From G016756615 sp035556195 (GTDB taxonomy: Bacteria; Pseudomonadota; Alphaproteobacteria; Rhizobiales; Rhizobiaceae): 64,000 bases of DNA. How positions within the stretch are numbered: position 1 is the stretch's first letter; each line of letters starts with the position of its first letter. Below are positions 26,685-34,689 of this stretch, piece by piece. A program made the translations under genes and the position numbers. The notes under the pieces are model-generated. The model was not told where the DNA came from and ran no database searches. It was given only the letters and a program-made list of their open reading frames with translations. The DNA lies in contig DATMFK010000010.1 of NCBI GenBank assembly GCA_035556195.1, forward strand, positions 310,001 to 374,000, read 5' to 3'.

Positions 26685-27568
26685 GCCGTCCTCCCGAACA
26701 GACCCGCCGGTTTGACCAGAAGGACGATCGCCATGATCACGAAGATCACCACGGCCGAACCCTCGGGATAGAAGACGCGGGTAAGTCCCTCGATGAGGCC
26801 GAGGCCGAAGCCGGTGACGATCGAACCGAGGATAGATCCCATGCCGCCGATCACCACCACCGCGAAGACGATGATGATCAGGTTCTCGCCCATGACCGGA
26901 TTGACCGAGTAGATCGGAGCGGCGAGCACGCCGGCGAAACCGGCGAGCGCCACGCCGAAGCCATAGGTCAGCGTGATCAGCAGCGGCACGTTGATGCCGA
27001 AGGCGCCGACCAGCGTCGGGTTCTCGGTCGCGGCGCGCAGATAGGCGCCGAGGCGGGTCTTCTCGATCAGGAACCAGGTCCCGAAGCAGACCACGGCCGA
27101 CGCCAGGATCACCCAGCCCCTGGAATAGGGCAGGTACATGAAGCCGAGATTCCGGCCGCCCGCCAAGAGCGGCGGCGGCTGGTAAGGCAGGCCGGAAACC
27201 CCGTAATTCTGCTTGAAGACCCCGGTGATGATCAGCGCGAGGCCGAAGGTCAGGAGCAGTCCGTAGAGGTGGTCGAGGTGGTAGAGCCGGCGGATGAACA
27301 GCCGCTCCATGACGATGCCGATGATGCCGACCAGCACCGGCGCGATGATCAGTGCCCACCAGTAGCCGATGCCGAGATAGTTGAGCAGCATCCAGGCCAC
27401 GAAGGCGCCGAGCATATACTGCGCGCCATGGGCGAAGTTGATGATGTTGAGCATGCCGAAGATGACGGCAAGACCGAGGCTCAGCACCGCATAGAAGGAG
27501 CCGTTGATGAGGCCGAGCAGCAGCTGGCCGAACAGGGCCTGCGGAGGGATGCCTAGCAATTCGAACAT
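26681..27568 (-). CDS. livH: Branched-chain-amino-acid-type ABC permease, LivH subunit
   Basis: The 295-residue membrane protein matches LivH: LLLGLINGSFYAVLSLGLAV with IFGMLNIINFAHG near the N-terminus, RAATENPTLVGAFGINV (coupling helix) and VIGGMGSILGSIVTGFGLG. ATG 27568 is chosen because GAGAGG lies eight bases upstream; the in-frame ATG at 27595 has none. It follows livK after a 265-base gap that contains a mosaic repeat, and overlaps livM. Confidence 0.93.
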   Translation of the reverse strand: MFELLGIPPQALFGQLLLGLINGSFYAVLSLGLAVIFGMLNIINFAHGAQYMLGAFVAWMLLNYLGIGYWWALIIAPVLVGIIGIVMERLFIRRLYHLDHLYGLLLTFGLALIITGVFKQNYGVSGLPYQPPPLLAGGRNLGFMYLPYSRGWVILASAVVCFGTWFLIEKTRLGAYLRAATENPTLVGAFGINVPLLITLTYGFGVALAGFAGVLAAPIYSVNPVMGENLIIIVFAVVVIGGMGSILGSIVTGFGLGLIEGLTRVFYPEGSAVVIFVIMAIVLLVKPAGLFGRTA

Positions 27569-27637
27569 GGCGCGGCCTCTCGTCGAGGAGAGCATCGGGC
27601 CGACAAGCCGGATGCCCGGTCAGTGCTCTTGGGATCA

Positions 27638-27801
27638 CCCCTCATCCGACCTCGCTTCGCGAGAGCACTGACGATCCGCCCGCGGGGAGAGAGACACCTG
27701 CCGCCAGACTTTCGCCAATCGCAAGCGGCAGCGATTGGCGAGGCGGAGACGGCAGCGCCCTTCTCCCCGACGGGGAGAAGGGCCGGGAGGCGGATGAGGG
27801 G
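27638..27801. repeat. Intergenic mosaic element, type A (RIME-like)
   Basis: The 164-base element is bounded by inverted ends (CCCCTCATCCG and CGGATGAGGGG) and contains two inner palindromes: CGCCAATCGC with GCGATTGGCG, and CTTCTCCCCG with CGGGGAGAAG. The same architecture recurs at 38587-38746 and partly at 45881-45958. Rhizobiaceae are known to carry such intergenic mosaic elements. It lies inside the liv operon between livK and livH, where it may form hairpins in the mRNA and set relative expression. Confidence 0.8.
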
Positions 27802-27833
27802 CCTTGCACCGACCGATCCAAGTGCTTGTTTCT

Positions 27834-29036
27834 CTACTCAGCCTTCACCAGCGGGCACCCGCCTTCCGCCATCGGACGGAACGCCTGGTCGGCCGGGATC
27901 TCCTGCAGCTTTTCGTAATAGTCCCACTCGCCCTTCGACTGGTCCGGCTTCTTCACGCGGAAAAGATACATCGGATGGATCTTCCGGCCGTCGGCGCGGA
28001 TCTCGCCCTTGCCGAACAGCGGATCGTCGGCGGGATTGGCCTTCATCCACTCCATGACCTTCGCGCTATCCTTGGAGTCGAGCGCGTCCACCGCCTTGAG
28101 ATAGTGCAGCACCGAGGAATATACCCCGGCCTCCACCATGGTCGGCTTTTGCCCGTCATTCAGTTTCTGGAAGCGGGCCGACCATTCGCGGGTGCCATCG
28201 TTGAGGTCCCAGTAGAACGGGCTCGTGAGCACCAGGCCCTGGGCCGTCTGGAGGCCCAAGGCGTGGACGTCCGTGATGAAGAAGAGCAGCGCCGCCAGCG
28301 CCTGGCCGCCCTGGGTGATGCCGAATTCGGCGGCCTGCTTGATCGAGTTGATCGTGTCGCCGCCGGCATTTGCCAGGCCGATCACCTGGGCGCCGGAGGA
28401 CTGGGCCTGCAGCAGGAACGAGGAGAAGTCCTGTCCCGGGAAGGGATGGCGCACCGCGCCCAGCACCTGGCCGCCGGCCTTCTTGACCACCGCGCTCGTG
28501 TCCTCTTCGAGCTGATGGCCGAAGGCGTAGTCGGCAGTCACGAAGAACCAGGTCTTGCCGCCCTGCTCCACCATGGCCTTGCCGGTGCCATTGGCGAGCG
28601 CCCAGGTATCGTAGGTCCAGTGGATCGTGTTGGGCGAGCAGGCCTTGCCGGTCAACTCCGAGGTGGCCGGGCCGGAGGCCAGGAAGATCTTGTTCTTCTC
28701 GCGGGTGATCTCGTTGATGGCCAGCGCGACCGAGGAGGTCGGCACGTCGAGGATGACGTCGACGCCTTCCGTGTCGTACCACTTCCGGGCGATGCTGGAG
28801 CCTACGTCCGGCTTGTTCTGGTGATCGGCCGAGACGATCTCGACATTGATGCCCTTTTCCGAGGCCTTGTAGTCCTCCGCCGCCATCCGAGCCGCGATCA
28901 CCGAGCCCTCGCCTGCGATATCGGCATAAATGCCCGACCGGTCGTTGAGCACCCCGAGCTTGACGTCGACAGCCCAGGCGGGCCCGGCAAGCAGCACCGC
29001 CGCGACCGAAGCCATGAGAAAACGCTTCACCTTCAT
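27834..29036 (-). CDS. livK: Periplasmic binding protein of the LivK type
   Basis: The 400-residue protein has a Sec signal peptide (residues 1 to about 22, ending GPAWA) and a type I periplasmic-binding fold (Peripla_BP_6): VKLGVLNDRSGIYADIAGEGS at the mature N-terminus and the ...SADHQNKPDVGSSIARKW segment. It gives the transporter its specificity. The length of about 400 and the sequence are nearer to ABC systems for organic or aromatic acids and amides than to classical LivJ/K, but I cannot name the ligand. GGGAGGAAG lies upstream. Third gene of the operon. Confidence 0.92.
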   Translation of the reverse strand: MKVKRFLMASVAAVLLAGPAWAVDVKLGVLNDRSGIYADIAGEGSVIAARMAAEDYKASEKGINVEIVSADHQNKPDVGSSIARKWYDTEGVDVILDVPTSSVALAINEITREKNKIFLASGPATSELTGKACSPNTIHWTYDTWALANGTGKAMVEQGGKTWFFVTADYAFGHQLEEDTSAVVKKAGGQVLGAVRHPFPGQDFSSFLLQAQSSGAQVIGLANAGGDTINSIKQAAEFGITQGGQALAALLFFITDVHALGLQTAQGLVLTSPFYWDLNDGTREWSARFQKLNDGQKPTMVEAGVYSSVLHYLKAVDALDSKDSAKVMEWMKANPADDPLFGKGEIRADGRKIHPMYLFRVKKPDQSKGEWDYYEKLQEIPADQAFRPMAEGGCPLVKAE

Positions 29037-29062
29037 TCGCCACTTCCTCCCAGATTCGTGTC

Positions 29063-29809
29063 CTAGACACCGAGATAGGTTTTCAGCCTCCCGACATTCT
29101 CCTCCAACTCGTCGTTCGGGATCGTGTCCACCACACGGCCCTGCTCGACCACGTAATGCCGATCCGCAACGGACGCGGCAAAGCGGAAATTCTGCTCGAC
29201 CAGCACGATCGTGAAGCCCTGCTGCTTGAGCCGCGCGATGGTCGCACCGATCTGCTGGACGATGACGGGCGCAAGCCCCTCGGTCGGCTCGTCGAGGAGC
29301 AGAAGCCGGGAGCCGGTGCGCAGGATGCGGGCGATGGCGAGCATCTGCTGCTCGCCGCCCGAGAGCTTGGTGCCCTGGCTCGAAAGCCTCTCCCTGAGAT
29401 TGGGAAAGAGCCCGAAGATCTGCTCGACCGAGAGCCCGCCCGGCGCGATCCGAGGCGGCAGCATCAGGTTCTCCTCGACGGAGAGCGAGGAAAAGATGCC
29501 GCGCTCCTCCGGGCAGAAAGCGATACCGAGCCGCGCGACCGCCCGCGCCGGCAGGCGGATCGTTTCGCGGCCGTCGAACCGCACGGAGCCGCGACGTTTC
29601 GCGAGAATGCCCATGACCGCCTTCAGGGTCGTCGTCTTGCCCGCCCCGTTGCGGCCGAGCAGCGTCACCACCTCGCCCTCGCGGACCTCGAAGCCGATGC
29701 CGTGCAAGACGTGGCTTTCGCCATACCAGCCGTGGAGATCGCCCACCGCAAGCAGCGGCGCCTGTGCCGACGGCGCGCGCGGACGTTCGGCGACAAGGGT
29801 CTCATGCAT
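29063..29809 (-). CDS. livF: ABC transporter ATPase, LivF subunit
   Basis: The 248-residue protein has Walker A GRNGAGKTT, the signature LSGGEQQMLAIARIL and Walker B LLLLDEPTEGLAP followed by the switch region EQNF, where most LivF proteins have EQN. The GIFSSLSVEENL segment is LivF-specific. It works as a heterodimer with LivG on the inner face of the membrane. Its start overlaps the end of livG by eight bases, and it precedes livK by 26 bases. Confidence 0.93.
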   Translation of the reverse strand: MHETLVAERPRAPSAQAPLLAVGDLHGWYGESHVLHGIGFEVREGEVVTLLGRNGAGKTTTLKAVMGILAKRRGSVRFDGRETIRLPARAVARLGIAFCPEERGIFSSLSVEENLMLPPRIAPGGLSVEQIFGLFPNLRERLSSQGTKLSGGEQQMLAIARILRTGSRLLLLDEPTEGLAPVIVQQIGATIARLKQQGFTIVLVEQNFRFAASVADRHYVVEQGRVVDTIPNDELEENVGRLKTYLGV

Positions 29810-30557
29810 GACCGGCTCCTATATAGGCCTCGATCACGCGGGGGTCGCGCGACACTGCCGCGTAGTCGCCCTCGGCCAGCACCTGCCCTCTCGCGAGCAC
29901 GGTGATCCTGTCCGACAGGGAGGCGACGACGGAAAGATTATGCTCGACCATCAGGATTGTGCGCTGCCTTCCGATCCGCTTGATGAGGCCGGAAATCCGT
30001 TCGATGTCCTCCTGCCCCATGCCGGCCATGGGCTCGTCGAGGAGCAGCATGTCCGGGTCGAGCGCCAGGGTGGTGGCGATCTCCAGCGCGCGCTTGCGCC
30101 CATAGGGAAGCTCCATGGCGGGCAGATGCGCGAATTCGGTAAGGCCGACTTGGCCGAGGAGTTCCCTGGCCTCGTCGTCGAATTCGGACAGCACCTTCTC
30201 CGAGCGCCAGAAGTCGAAGCTCTCCCCCCGCCGTCGTTGCAGCGCGATGCGCACGTTCTCCAGCGTGGAGAGATGTGGGAAAACCGCCGAGATCTGGAAG
30301 GAGCGCACCAGCCCCAGGCGCGCGATGTCGGCGGGCGGCATGGCGGTGATGTCGCGTCCGTCATAGACGATCTTGCCGCTGGTCGGCTGCAGGAATTTGG
30401 TGAGGAGATTGAAGCAGGTCGTCTTGCCTGCCCCGTTCGGTCCGATCAGGGCGTGGATGGTGCCGCGCTCGACCTCGAGATCGACATTGCTGACCGCGAG
30501 GAAGCCCTTGAAGTCCTTGCTCAAGCCCAGGGCTGACAGGATGACGTCCCGCGCCAT
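29802..30557 (-). CDS. livG: ABC transporter ATPase, LivG subunit
   Basis: The 251-residue protein has Walker A GPNGAGKTT, Walker B MLLLDEPMAG, the switch His in MVEHNL and the LivG-type C-terminus (EAYIGAG). The signature is LPYGRKRALEIATTL, the relaxed form normal in LivG. First gene of the livG-F-K-H-M operon. GGGAGGATC lies before the ATG. A possible promoter is at 30606-30634. Confidence 0.93.
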   Translation of the reverse strand: MARDVILSALGLSKDFKGFLAVSNVDLEVERGTIHALIGPNGAGKTTCFNLLTKFLQPTSGKIVYDGRDITAMPPADIARLGLVRSFQISAVFPHLSTLENVRIALQRRRGESFDFWRSEKVLSEFDDEARELLGQVGLTEFAHLPAMELPYGRKRALEIATTLALDPDMLLLDEPMAGMGQEDIERISGLIKRIGRQRTILMVEHNLSVVASLSDRITVLARGQVLAEGDYAAVSRDPRVIEAYIGAGHA

Positions 30558-30605
30558 GATCCTCCCGCTCTCGTCGTGCCAGGTCTACCGCCCGACTTTC
30601 CCGGA

Positions 30606-30634
30606 ACGGTAGCCAGCCCATTCCGTCGAGTCAA
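30606..30634 (-). promoter_or_regulatory. Possible sigma70-like promoter for the livG operon
   Basis: On the minus strand TTGACT is followed after 17 bases by TACCGT, 49 bases before the livG start codon. The -35 box is good, the -10 box poor (three of six). Offered as the best candidate in this gap only. Confidence 0.3.
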
Positions 30635-30820
30635 TCTACTCACTGCGAAGCAAGGAAGTTCAAATATATAAACAATTGAGAAGGCGAAGCCCGGAGGACT
30701 CCGATGCGCGTCCGCCAAGTCGATGATGTGCTCAATCCTTTCGAGATCGACGCTCTCAATTGATCGACAGGCTGCGGTTGCGTGGCGGGCCAATCTTTGA
30801 AGGTGGCGCGTACGACAGGT

Positions 30821-30904
30821 CCCCCTCTCCGTCTCGGCTTCGCCGATCCACCTCTCCCCACTTCGTGGGAGGTGGCTCGGCGGAGCCGAGACGGAGAAGG
30901 GGGC
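30821..30904. repeat. Large nested palindrome, type B intergenic repeat
   Basis: CCCCCTCTCCGTCTCGGC... pairs with ...GCCGAGACGGAGAAGGGGG over about 26 positions, and the interior CCACCTC..CCCA / TGGGAGGTGG forms a second hairpin. Shorter or partial relatives lie at 45740-45774 and 63908-63958. The rest of the gap 30558-31042 shows no gene. Confidence 0.75.
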
Positions 30905-31042
30905 GTTCCCAGCTGAAGGGGTTGGACATGGACCCATTTTGCTGGTTCGGGCAAGGGCACGATGGTCGGAGCCGGCAGCGCCCTGAACGAAGCTGCGGCG
31001 ATTAAACCCCGTCGGCATTTGCCAGGATAGTCGCCGAAGTGG

Positions 31043-31288
31043 TCACGCCTTGGACCTGGCACGACGTGTCGGCGCGCCCTTCTTGGGATCAGGCCTGGCC
31101 GGTGTCGTGGCGGCCATCTTCTTTTCACTGTCGAGCCGCTCCTGCCTGAGTCTCGCGGTCTTCGCCTCCCGGCGCTCAGCTTCATCTCTGACGATCGCCC
31201 GCGCGACGTCACTCGTGACATCAGCCTTGGTCTCGGCCTTGGAAGCCTTCGGTTTGAACAGGCTGTGTTGTGCGATGGAACGACCCAT
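31043..31288 (-). CDS. Small charged protein downstream of the cold-shock gene (81 aa)
   Basis: The protein is hydrophilic, rich in K, R, A, E and D, with one long predicted helix (about 20-60, ARAIVRDEAERREAKTARLRQ) and a basic C-terminal tail (GAPTRRARSKA) that could touch nucleic acid. AGGAG lies at ideal distance before the ATG, which makes it a real gene. It follows the cspA-like gene by 114 bases on the same strand, with a terminator hairpin in between, so it may be partly read through from it. Function unknown. Confidence 0.65.
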   Translation of the reverse strand: MGRSIAQHSLFKPKASKAETKADVTSDVARAIVRDEAERREAKTARLRQERLDSEKKMAATTPARPDPKKGAPTRRARSKA

Positions 31289-31314
31289 GTTTCTCTCCTT
31301 TCGGTTCGGAAAGC

Positions 31315-31338
31315 AAAAAGGCCGGGCGAACCCGGCCT
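31315..31338 (-). terminator. Rho-independent terminator after the cold-shock gene
   Basis: On the minus strand AGGCCGGG-TTCG-CCCGGCCT is followed by a run of five T residues. It has an eight-pair GC stem and a UUCG-type loop, a textbook terminator. It lies 65 bases after the cspA-like stop and ahead of the small charged protein gene. Confidence 0.85.
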
Positions 31339-31402
31339 CTTCTCCACGCCTCCATGATCAGTGCCAGTACATCCGTGGTCAAAGATCAGAAGCGCAATCT
31401 CG

Positions 31403-31612
31403 TTATGCTGCTTGCAGGTTTTCTGCCGCGCTCTTGCCGTTACGGTTGTCCCGAACGACGTCGAAGCTGACCTTCTGGCCCTCGACGAGCGAACGCATGC
31501 CGGCGCGTTCGACCGCGGAGATGTGGACGAACACATCGGTCCCGCCATTCTCCGGCGTAATGAAGCCGAAGCCCTTGGTCGAATTGAAGAATTTCACGGT
31601 TCCAGTATTCAT
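31403..31612 (-). CDS. cspA: Cold-shock domain protein
   Basis: The 69-residue protein is a single cold-shock domain: KFFNSTKGFGFI (RNP1) and DVFVHISAVERAG (RNP2) are the nucleic-acid-binding motifs, with VSFDVVRDNRNGKSAAENL at the end. Such proteins bind single-stranded RNA/DNA and melt RNA structure. AAAGGAAA precedes the ATG. Expression may be cold- or growth-phase-controlled, but nothing in the leader proves it. Several paralogues are usual in this group, so the symbol is only generic. Confidence 0.93.
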   Translation of the reverse strand: MNTGTVKFFNSTKGFGFITPENGGTDVFVHISAVERAGMRSLVEGQKVSFDVVRDNRNGKSAAENLQAA

Positions 31613-31857
31613 GACGATTTCCTTTCAATCGGTCATAGATGATTGCCCGCCGCGCAATGCTACGCGGCTGACGGTTGAGCTCGATTTTGAGAGAGGAAGA
31701 TCGCAGACGGCGCGTTGGCGCCAGAAACAAAGTTCTACAAGCAAGATCGATAACGTCGATATAGGCGACGAGGGTGTCCGAAACAAGGCACGATCGGAAA
31801 TTGAATGCTGCGCTGCAAGAAGAACGAGGCCGTGTCGCAGGCATGTCCGAGCTGCCG

Positions 31858-32118
31858 TCAGGCCAGGTCGGCAGCGCCGATGACGTAAATGGTTGGCCGG
31901 CGTCCTTTGTATATCTTGAGCGCGGCTGCGCGGATCGAGGCCCGGGCAGCGTCGAAGGCCACCAGGCACGATTCTTCCGAAGCAGTAGGATGGCTATCGA
32001 CCAGCGCGCCAGCCTCCACGAGGAACGGTACCTCGAACATGCCGTCATAGGCGACGAAGCGAATTCCTTGCCGCTCCCGGTCGAAGCTGCGGCACCCGTT
32101 CGGGAACATGAGCGTCAC
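31858..32118 (-). CDS. DUF1488 family protein
   Basis: The 86-residue protein matches DUF1488: it starts VTLMFPNGCRSFD, followed by I-R-F-V-A-Y-D-G (start of the family's beta sheet) and the helix CLVAFDAARASIRAAALKIYK. Function unknown; family members are small soluble proteins common in alpha- and betaproteobacteria. The GTG at 32118 is chosen because it overlaps the stop of the upstream gene in a GTGA and fits the family start; GTG 32130 and ATG 32109 are alternatives. Confidence 0.75.
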   Translation of the reverse strand: MTLMFPNGCRSFDRERQGIRFVAYDGMFEVPFLVEAGALVDSHPTASEESCLVAFDAARASIRAAALKIYKGRRPTIYVIGAADLA

Positions 32119-32384
32119 GACCGTGCCCACTCATGCGGCTGCGCGGAGGTGCAGGGTGAAGAGCGCGTCGGGCGACGCAAGTCCGAACGGCGATTGAGGG
32201 ACATCATCTTGTCCGTCGCGTCCTCGCGGTTCAGGCCCGTCATCGCGCCGGAGCCGAGATCCGCCGGAACGCCTGTGAAAACGTGGTAGACGGTCCAACT
32301 GCGATCCATCTCCACACGGCGCCCATAGAGGGTTCCGTGCCACACGTTGCAGGTGCCTGGGTGGTTGTGGCTGTGGAGGTGCAT
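32115..32384 (-). CDS. Small protein of unknown function, coupled to DUF1488
   Basis: The 89-residue protein has a His-rich start (MHLHSHNH), then a segment that I recall in small rhizobial proteins, W-T-V-Y-H-V-F-T-G-V-P-A...MTGLNREDATDKMMSLN, which looks like a compact fold of about 45 residues. AAAGGATCGAC before the ATG gives a good start. Its stop overlaps the start of the DUF1488 gene (GTGA), so they form a two-gene unit. The C-terminal 20 residues look less conserved and could be read-through of low-complexity DNA. Confidence 0.6.
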   Translation of the reverse strand: MHLHSHNHPGTCNVWHGTLYGRRVEMDRSWTVYHVFTGVPADLGSGAMTGLNREDATDKMMSLNRRSDLRRPTRSSPCTSAQPHEWARS

Positions 32385-32669
32385 GTCGATCCTTTCGGCG
32401 TGTCTGTCAGGGGTTGCGCCGTCTCGCCGCGTCGGCCTGGTCGCTGGCCCGCACTATCGCATGCAAGCCAGCGCGACCTGCTCGTGGCCAGCTTGCGTTC
32501 AGCCGGCCAGCGGATACGGTGCGTCCTCGACGCGGGCTGAAGCAAACCGACATCGGCCGCCGGGAGGGTGGCCGCGTGGCTCCCGCCTGACGAGACGAAT
32601 GCAGATGGCGGAACGGAAATTTCGGCAAGCTGGATCGAGCGGGTTGCGGCCAGCGCGACATAGCTTTCG

Positions 32670-33356
32670 CTAATCGTTCTTCCTGGCGAGGACTTCGAGG
32701 GCTGGAAGATCACGGAGCATGAGGCTGCCGCCACGCCTTTCGATCAGCCCTCTTTTGGCAAGTGCGCTCATCTCGCGCGAGACCGCCTCTCTGTGGGTGC
32801 TGATCTTTGCCGCCAACTCGAAGTGCGTCGGGGCCGGGTCCACGACGACCTGGCCATTGACCGGCCCGATCTCCTCCGCCCGTCGAAGCAATTCAAGAAT
32901 CAAACGCTTGCGCACGACCAGAGTGCTGAACTCGTAGACGCGCTCGGTCATGCGTCGCAGTTGGGCCGACAAATGCTCGAGTAACAGCCAAGCGAAGGTG
33001 GGGCGATTGATCACGACGTCGCGAAAGGCAGGCCCGGGCAGTCGCGCCACGCGCGCTGGCCCAAGCGCAACGATGCTGGCAGATCGCGCTTTCCCGTCAA
33101 TGCCGGCAAGCTCGCCGAAGATTTCCCCTGGCCCTATGTCGCGGTAAGCGATCTCTCTGCCGTCTTCCGAAAACAACGTGACGCGCGCCCGTCCTTCCAG
33201 CAAGAAGAAGACATCGCGCCCGCTGTCGCCATGCGCAATGATCAGTTCGTTGGGCAGGTAGTTGCGTTCGCCCCATCGCTCAGCCAGTGCGGCGAGATCG
33301 GCGTCTCCCAGTTTCGACAGAATGGCCGGGGAAGCTGTCACGGCGGTATCTCTCAT
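32670..33356 (-). CDS. CRP/FNR family regulator, CRP-like
   Basis: The 228-residue protein has a cyclic-nucleotide-binding domain (about 20-130) with the phosphate-binding cassette GEIFGELAGIDGKARSAS, in which the Glu, Arg and Ser used by CRP for cAMP are present, a long dimer helix, and a C-terminal winged helix (THFELAAKISTHREAVSREM). It lacks the N-terminal cysteines of FNR and the heme signals of CooA. It may therefore answer to cAMP, which the class III cyclase in this window could make; that link is inference. The Shine-Dalgarno before the ATG is weak. Single gene. Confidence 0.9.
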   Translation of the reverse strand: MRDTAVTASPAILSKLGDADLAALAERWGERNYLPNELIIAHGDSGRDVFFLLEGRARVTLFSEDGREIAYRDIGPGEIFGELAGIDGKARSASIVALGPARVARLPGPAFRDVVINRPTFAWLLLEHLSAQLRRMTERVYEFSTLVVRKRLILELLRRAEEIGPVNGQVVVDPAPTHFELAAKISTHREAVSREMSALAKRGLIERRGGSLMLRDLPALEVLARKND

Positions 33357-33567
33357 CTTCGGCCCAATCTTTAGCTCGCCTGGCTTCCAAAAGGAAATTG
33401 GTGACCGCTGTAGCGCTGCCGGGGCCTCGCGCCGAATGAGCCGCGGCTTTTTCCAAAGTTGTGCGAATTGTCACAGACGCCGACCCGGCCCGCTACTACG
33501 ACATGATCAGCAGGCTGAGGCCTTTCGGTCCTTGTTCCGGCCGGCCACGAAAAGGGGAAGTGTCGTC

Positions 33568-33756
33568 ATGGAACTCTTGGCTCCCATCACACAGCTGGCA
33601 TGGGCGTTTCGCGAATTCGTCGCACCTCATTATCGGCCGGAGCTCCACTACATGCGCGGCCCGGGGCCTGCCTACGCCCGCCGCATGCGCACACTCGAAG
33701 CACGGCTCCAAAACCTGCCGCCCAAAGAGGATCCCGCGGGGATAATCCGCGGCTGA
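33568..33756 (+). CDS. Possible small protein (62 aa)
   Basis: The ORF starts at an ATG with GGGGAAG upstream and encodes a plausible amphipathic N-terminal helix (LLAPITQLAWAFREFV) and a basic C-terminal half. It is not recognised. It lies between the CRP-like gene and the TetR gene and is divergent from the former. The evidence is only the ribosome-binding site and reasonable composition. Confidence 0.35.
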   Translation: MELLAPITQLAWAFREFVAPHYRPELHYMRGPGPAYARRMRTLEARLQNLPPKEDPAGIIRG

Positions 33757-33926
33757 GGAAAGACCTGCCATCGACGCCGTCTCCAAGGAGAGTACTGCAT
33801 CCATATGGATCGGCGGCAGCATGTTCGGCTCCCCTGGAAGCCCGTGCAGCGGTTTTGGGAAAACGACATGCATGAAATCAACAGCCTGGAGCATGTCGCG
33901 CGAATCCCAATTCGCGCCACATGCAT

Positions 33927-34505
33927 TTAGCGCACGCGTAGGCCGTCGATGAAGATGTCCACGAGATGCAGGGCCCTGGGCAACCAGCCCGGCTGGTCAT
34001 GCATGTAGCACATGCCGACCAGCGCGCGGAGCAGATCTTCCGGCGTGATGTCGGCGCGGACCTCGCCGGCGGCGATGGCACGCTCCAAGAGCAGGCCAGC
34101 AGCCTTGGACATACGCTCGAAGGAGTAGGCATAGAGCTCCGACGGGCCGTGCGCGGCCAACGCCAGTGCCGCCAGCATGCCCTTTTTCGTCGCGACCACT
34201 TGCACATGGGCATGCGCCCATCGTCGCAGCGCTTCGACGGGAGCTGCTTCCCGCGCCAACTGCTCCGCCAGGTCGCCGAGGTGATCCACCTCATGGCGGT
34301 AGACGGCTTCGAACAGGGCTTCGCGCGTCGGGAAGTGGCGATAGAGCGTGCCGATGCCGACGCCTGCCCGCTTTGCCACGGCCTCCAGGCTGGCCTCTGG
34401 ACCGCCCGCGCTGAAGACGGCCGCCGCCGCCTGCAAAAGACGCTCGCGGTTGCGGACCGAGTCCGCGCGCGGCCGCCGCGTTGCCTTGCCGAGATTGTCC
34501 GCCAT
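33927..34505 (-). CDS. TetR family regulator
   Basis: The 192-residue protein has a TetR N-terminal helix-turn-helix (about 18-62; LEAVAKRAGVGIGTLYRHFPTREALFEAV is the recognition part) and a helical ligand domain. It resembles the common small TetR group that includes regulators of oxidoreductase operons. ATG 34505 is chosen because AAGG is upstream and the conserved basic arm begins soon after. It is divergent from the aldehyde oxidoreductase operon, whose promoter carries the palindrome at 34548-34575, so it is most likely the repressor of that operon and of itself. Confidence 0.9.
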   Translation of the reverse strand: MADNLGKATRRPRADSVRNRERLLQAAAAVFSAGGPEASLEAVAKRAGVGIGTLYRHFPTREALFEAVYRHEVDHLGDLAEQLAREAAPVEALRRWAHAHVQVVATKKGMLAALALAAHGPSELYAYSFERMSKAAGLLLERAIAAGEVRADITPEDLLRALVGMCYMHDQPGWLPRALHLVDIFIDGLRVR

Positions 34506-34547
34506 CAGATGCCTTCTAACCGTCCTTTCAAAAAATAACCGGAGGAC

Positions 34548-34575
34548 GCCTCCGTTTCCACTTGAAAACGGAGGC
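34548..34575. promoter_or_regulatory. Operator palindrome for the TetR/oxidoreductase divergent region
   Basis: GCCTCCGTTT and AAACGGAGGC form a perfect ten-base inverted repeat with an eight-base spacer. Extra GGAGG/CCTCC half sites lie at 34541-34553 and 34571-34582. The right arm overlaps the -35 box of the promoter at 34562-34589, the arrangement expected of a repressor site. Confidence 0.75.
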
Positions 34576-34589
34576 ACCCTCCATATAAT
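34562..34589 (+). promoter_or_regulatory. Sigma70-like promoter of the aldehyde oxidoreductase operon
   Basis: TTGAAA and TATAAT are separated by 16 bases, 100 bases before the first ATG of the operon. Both boxes are close to consensus, unusual in this GC-rich window. The overlapping palindrome suggests tight repression. Confidence 0.7.
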
Positions 34590-34689
34590 TATCTCATCGG
34601 CGCTTTGCCAGGCGGCCGCCCTTTCGGCGGGCGGCTCCCTTCCGCGCCGCTCGTCCTTATCACAACCATAGCACTGATCGGAGCATCAC

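Noticed and set aside
32385..32669. Short frames in the gap before the CRP-like gene's 3' end
   Set aside because: All are Arg-rich shadows without start signals; nothing else could be recognised in this 285-base stretch.
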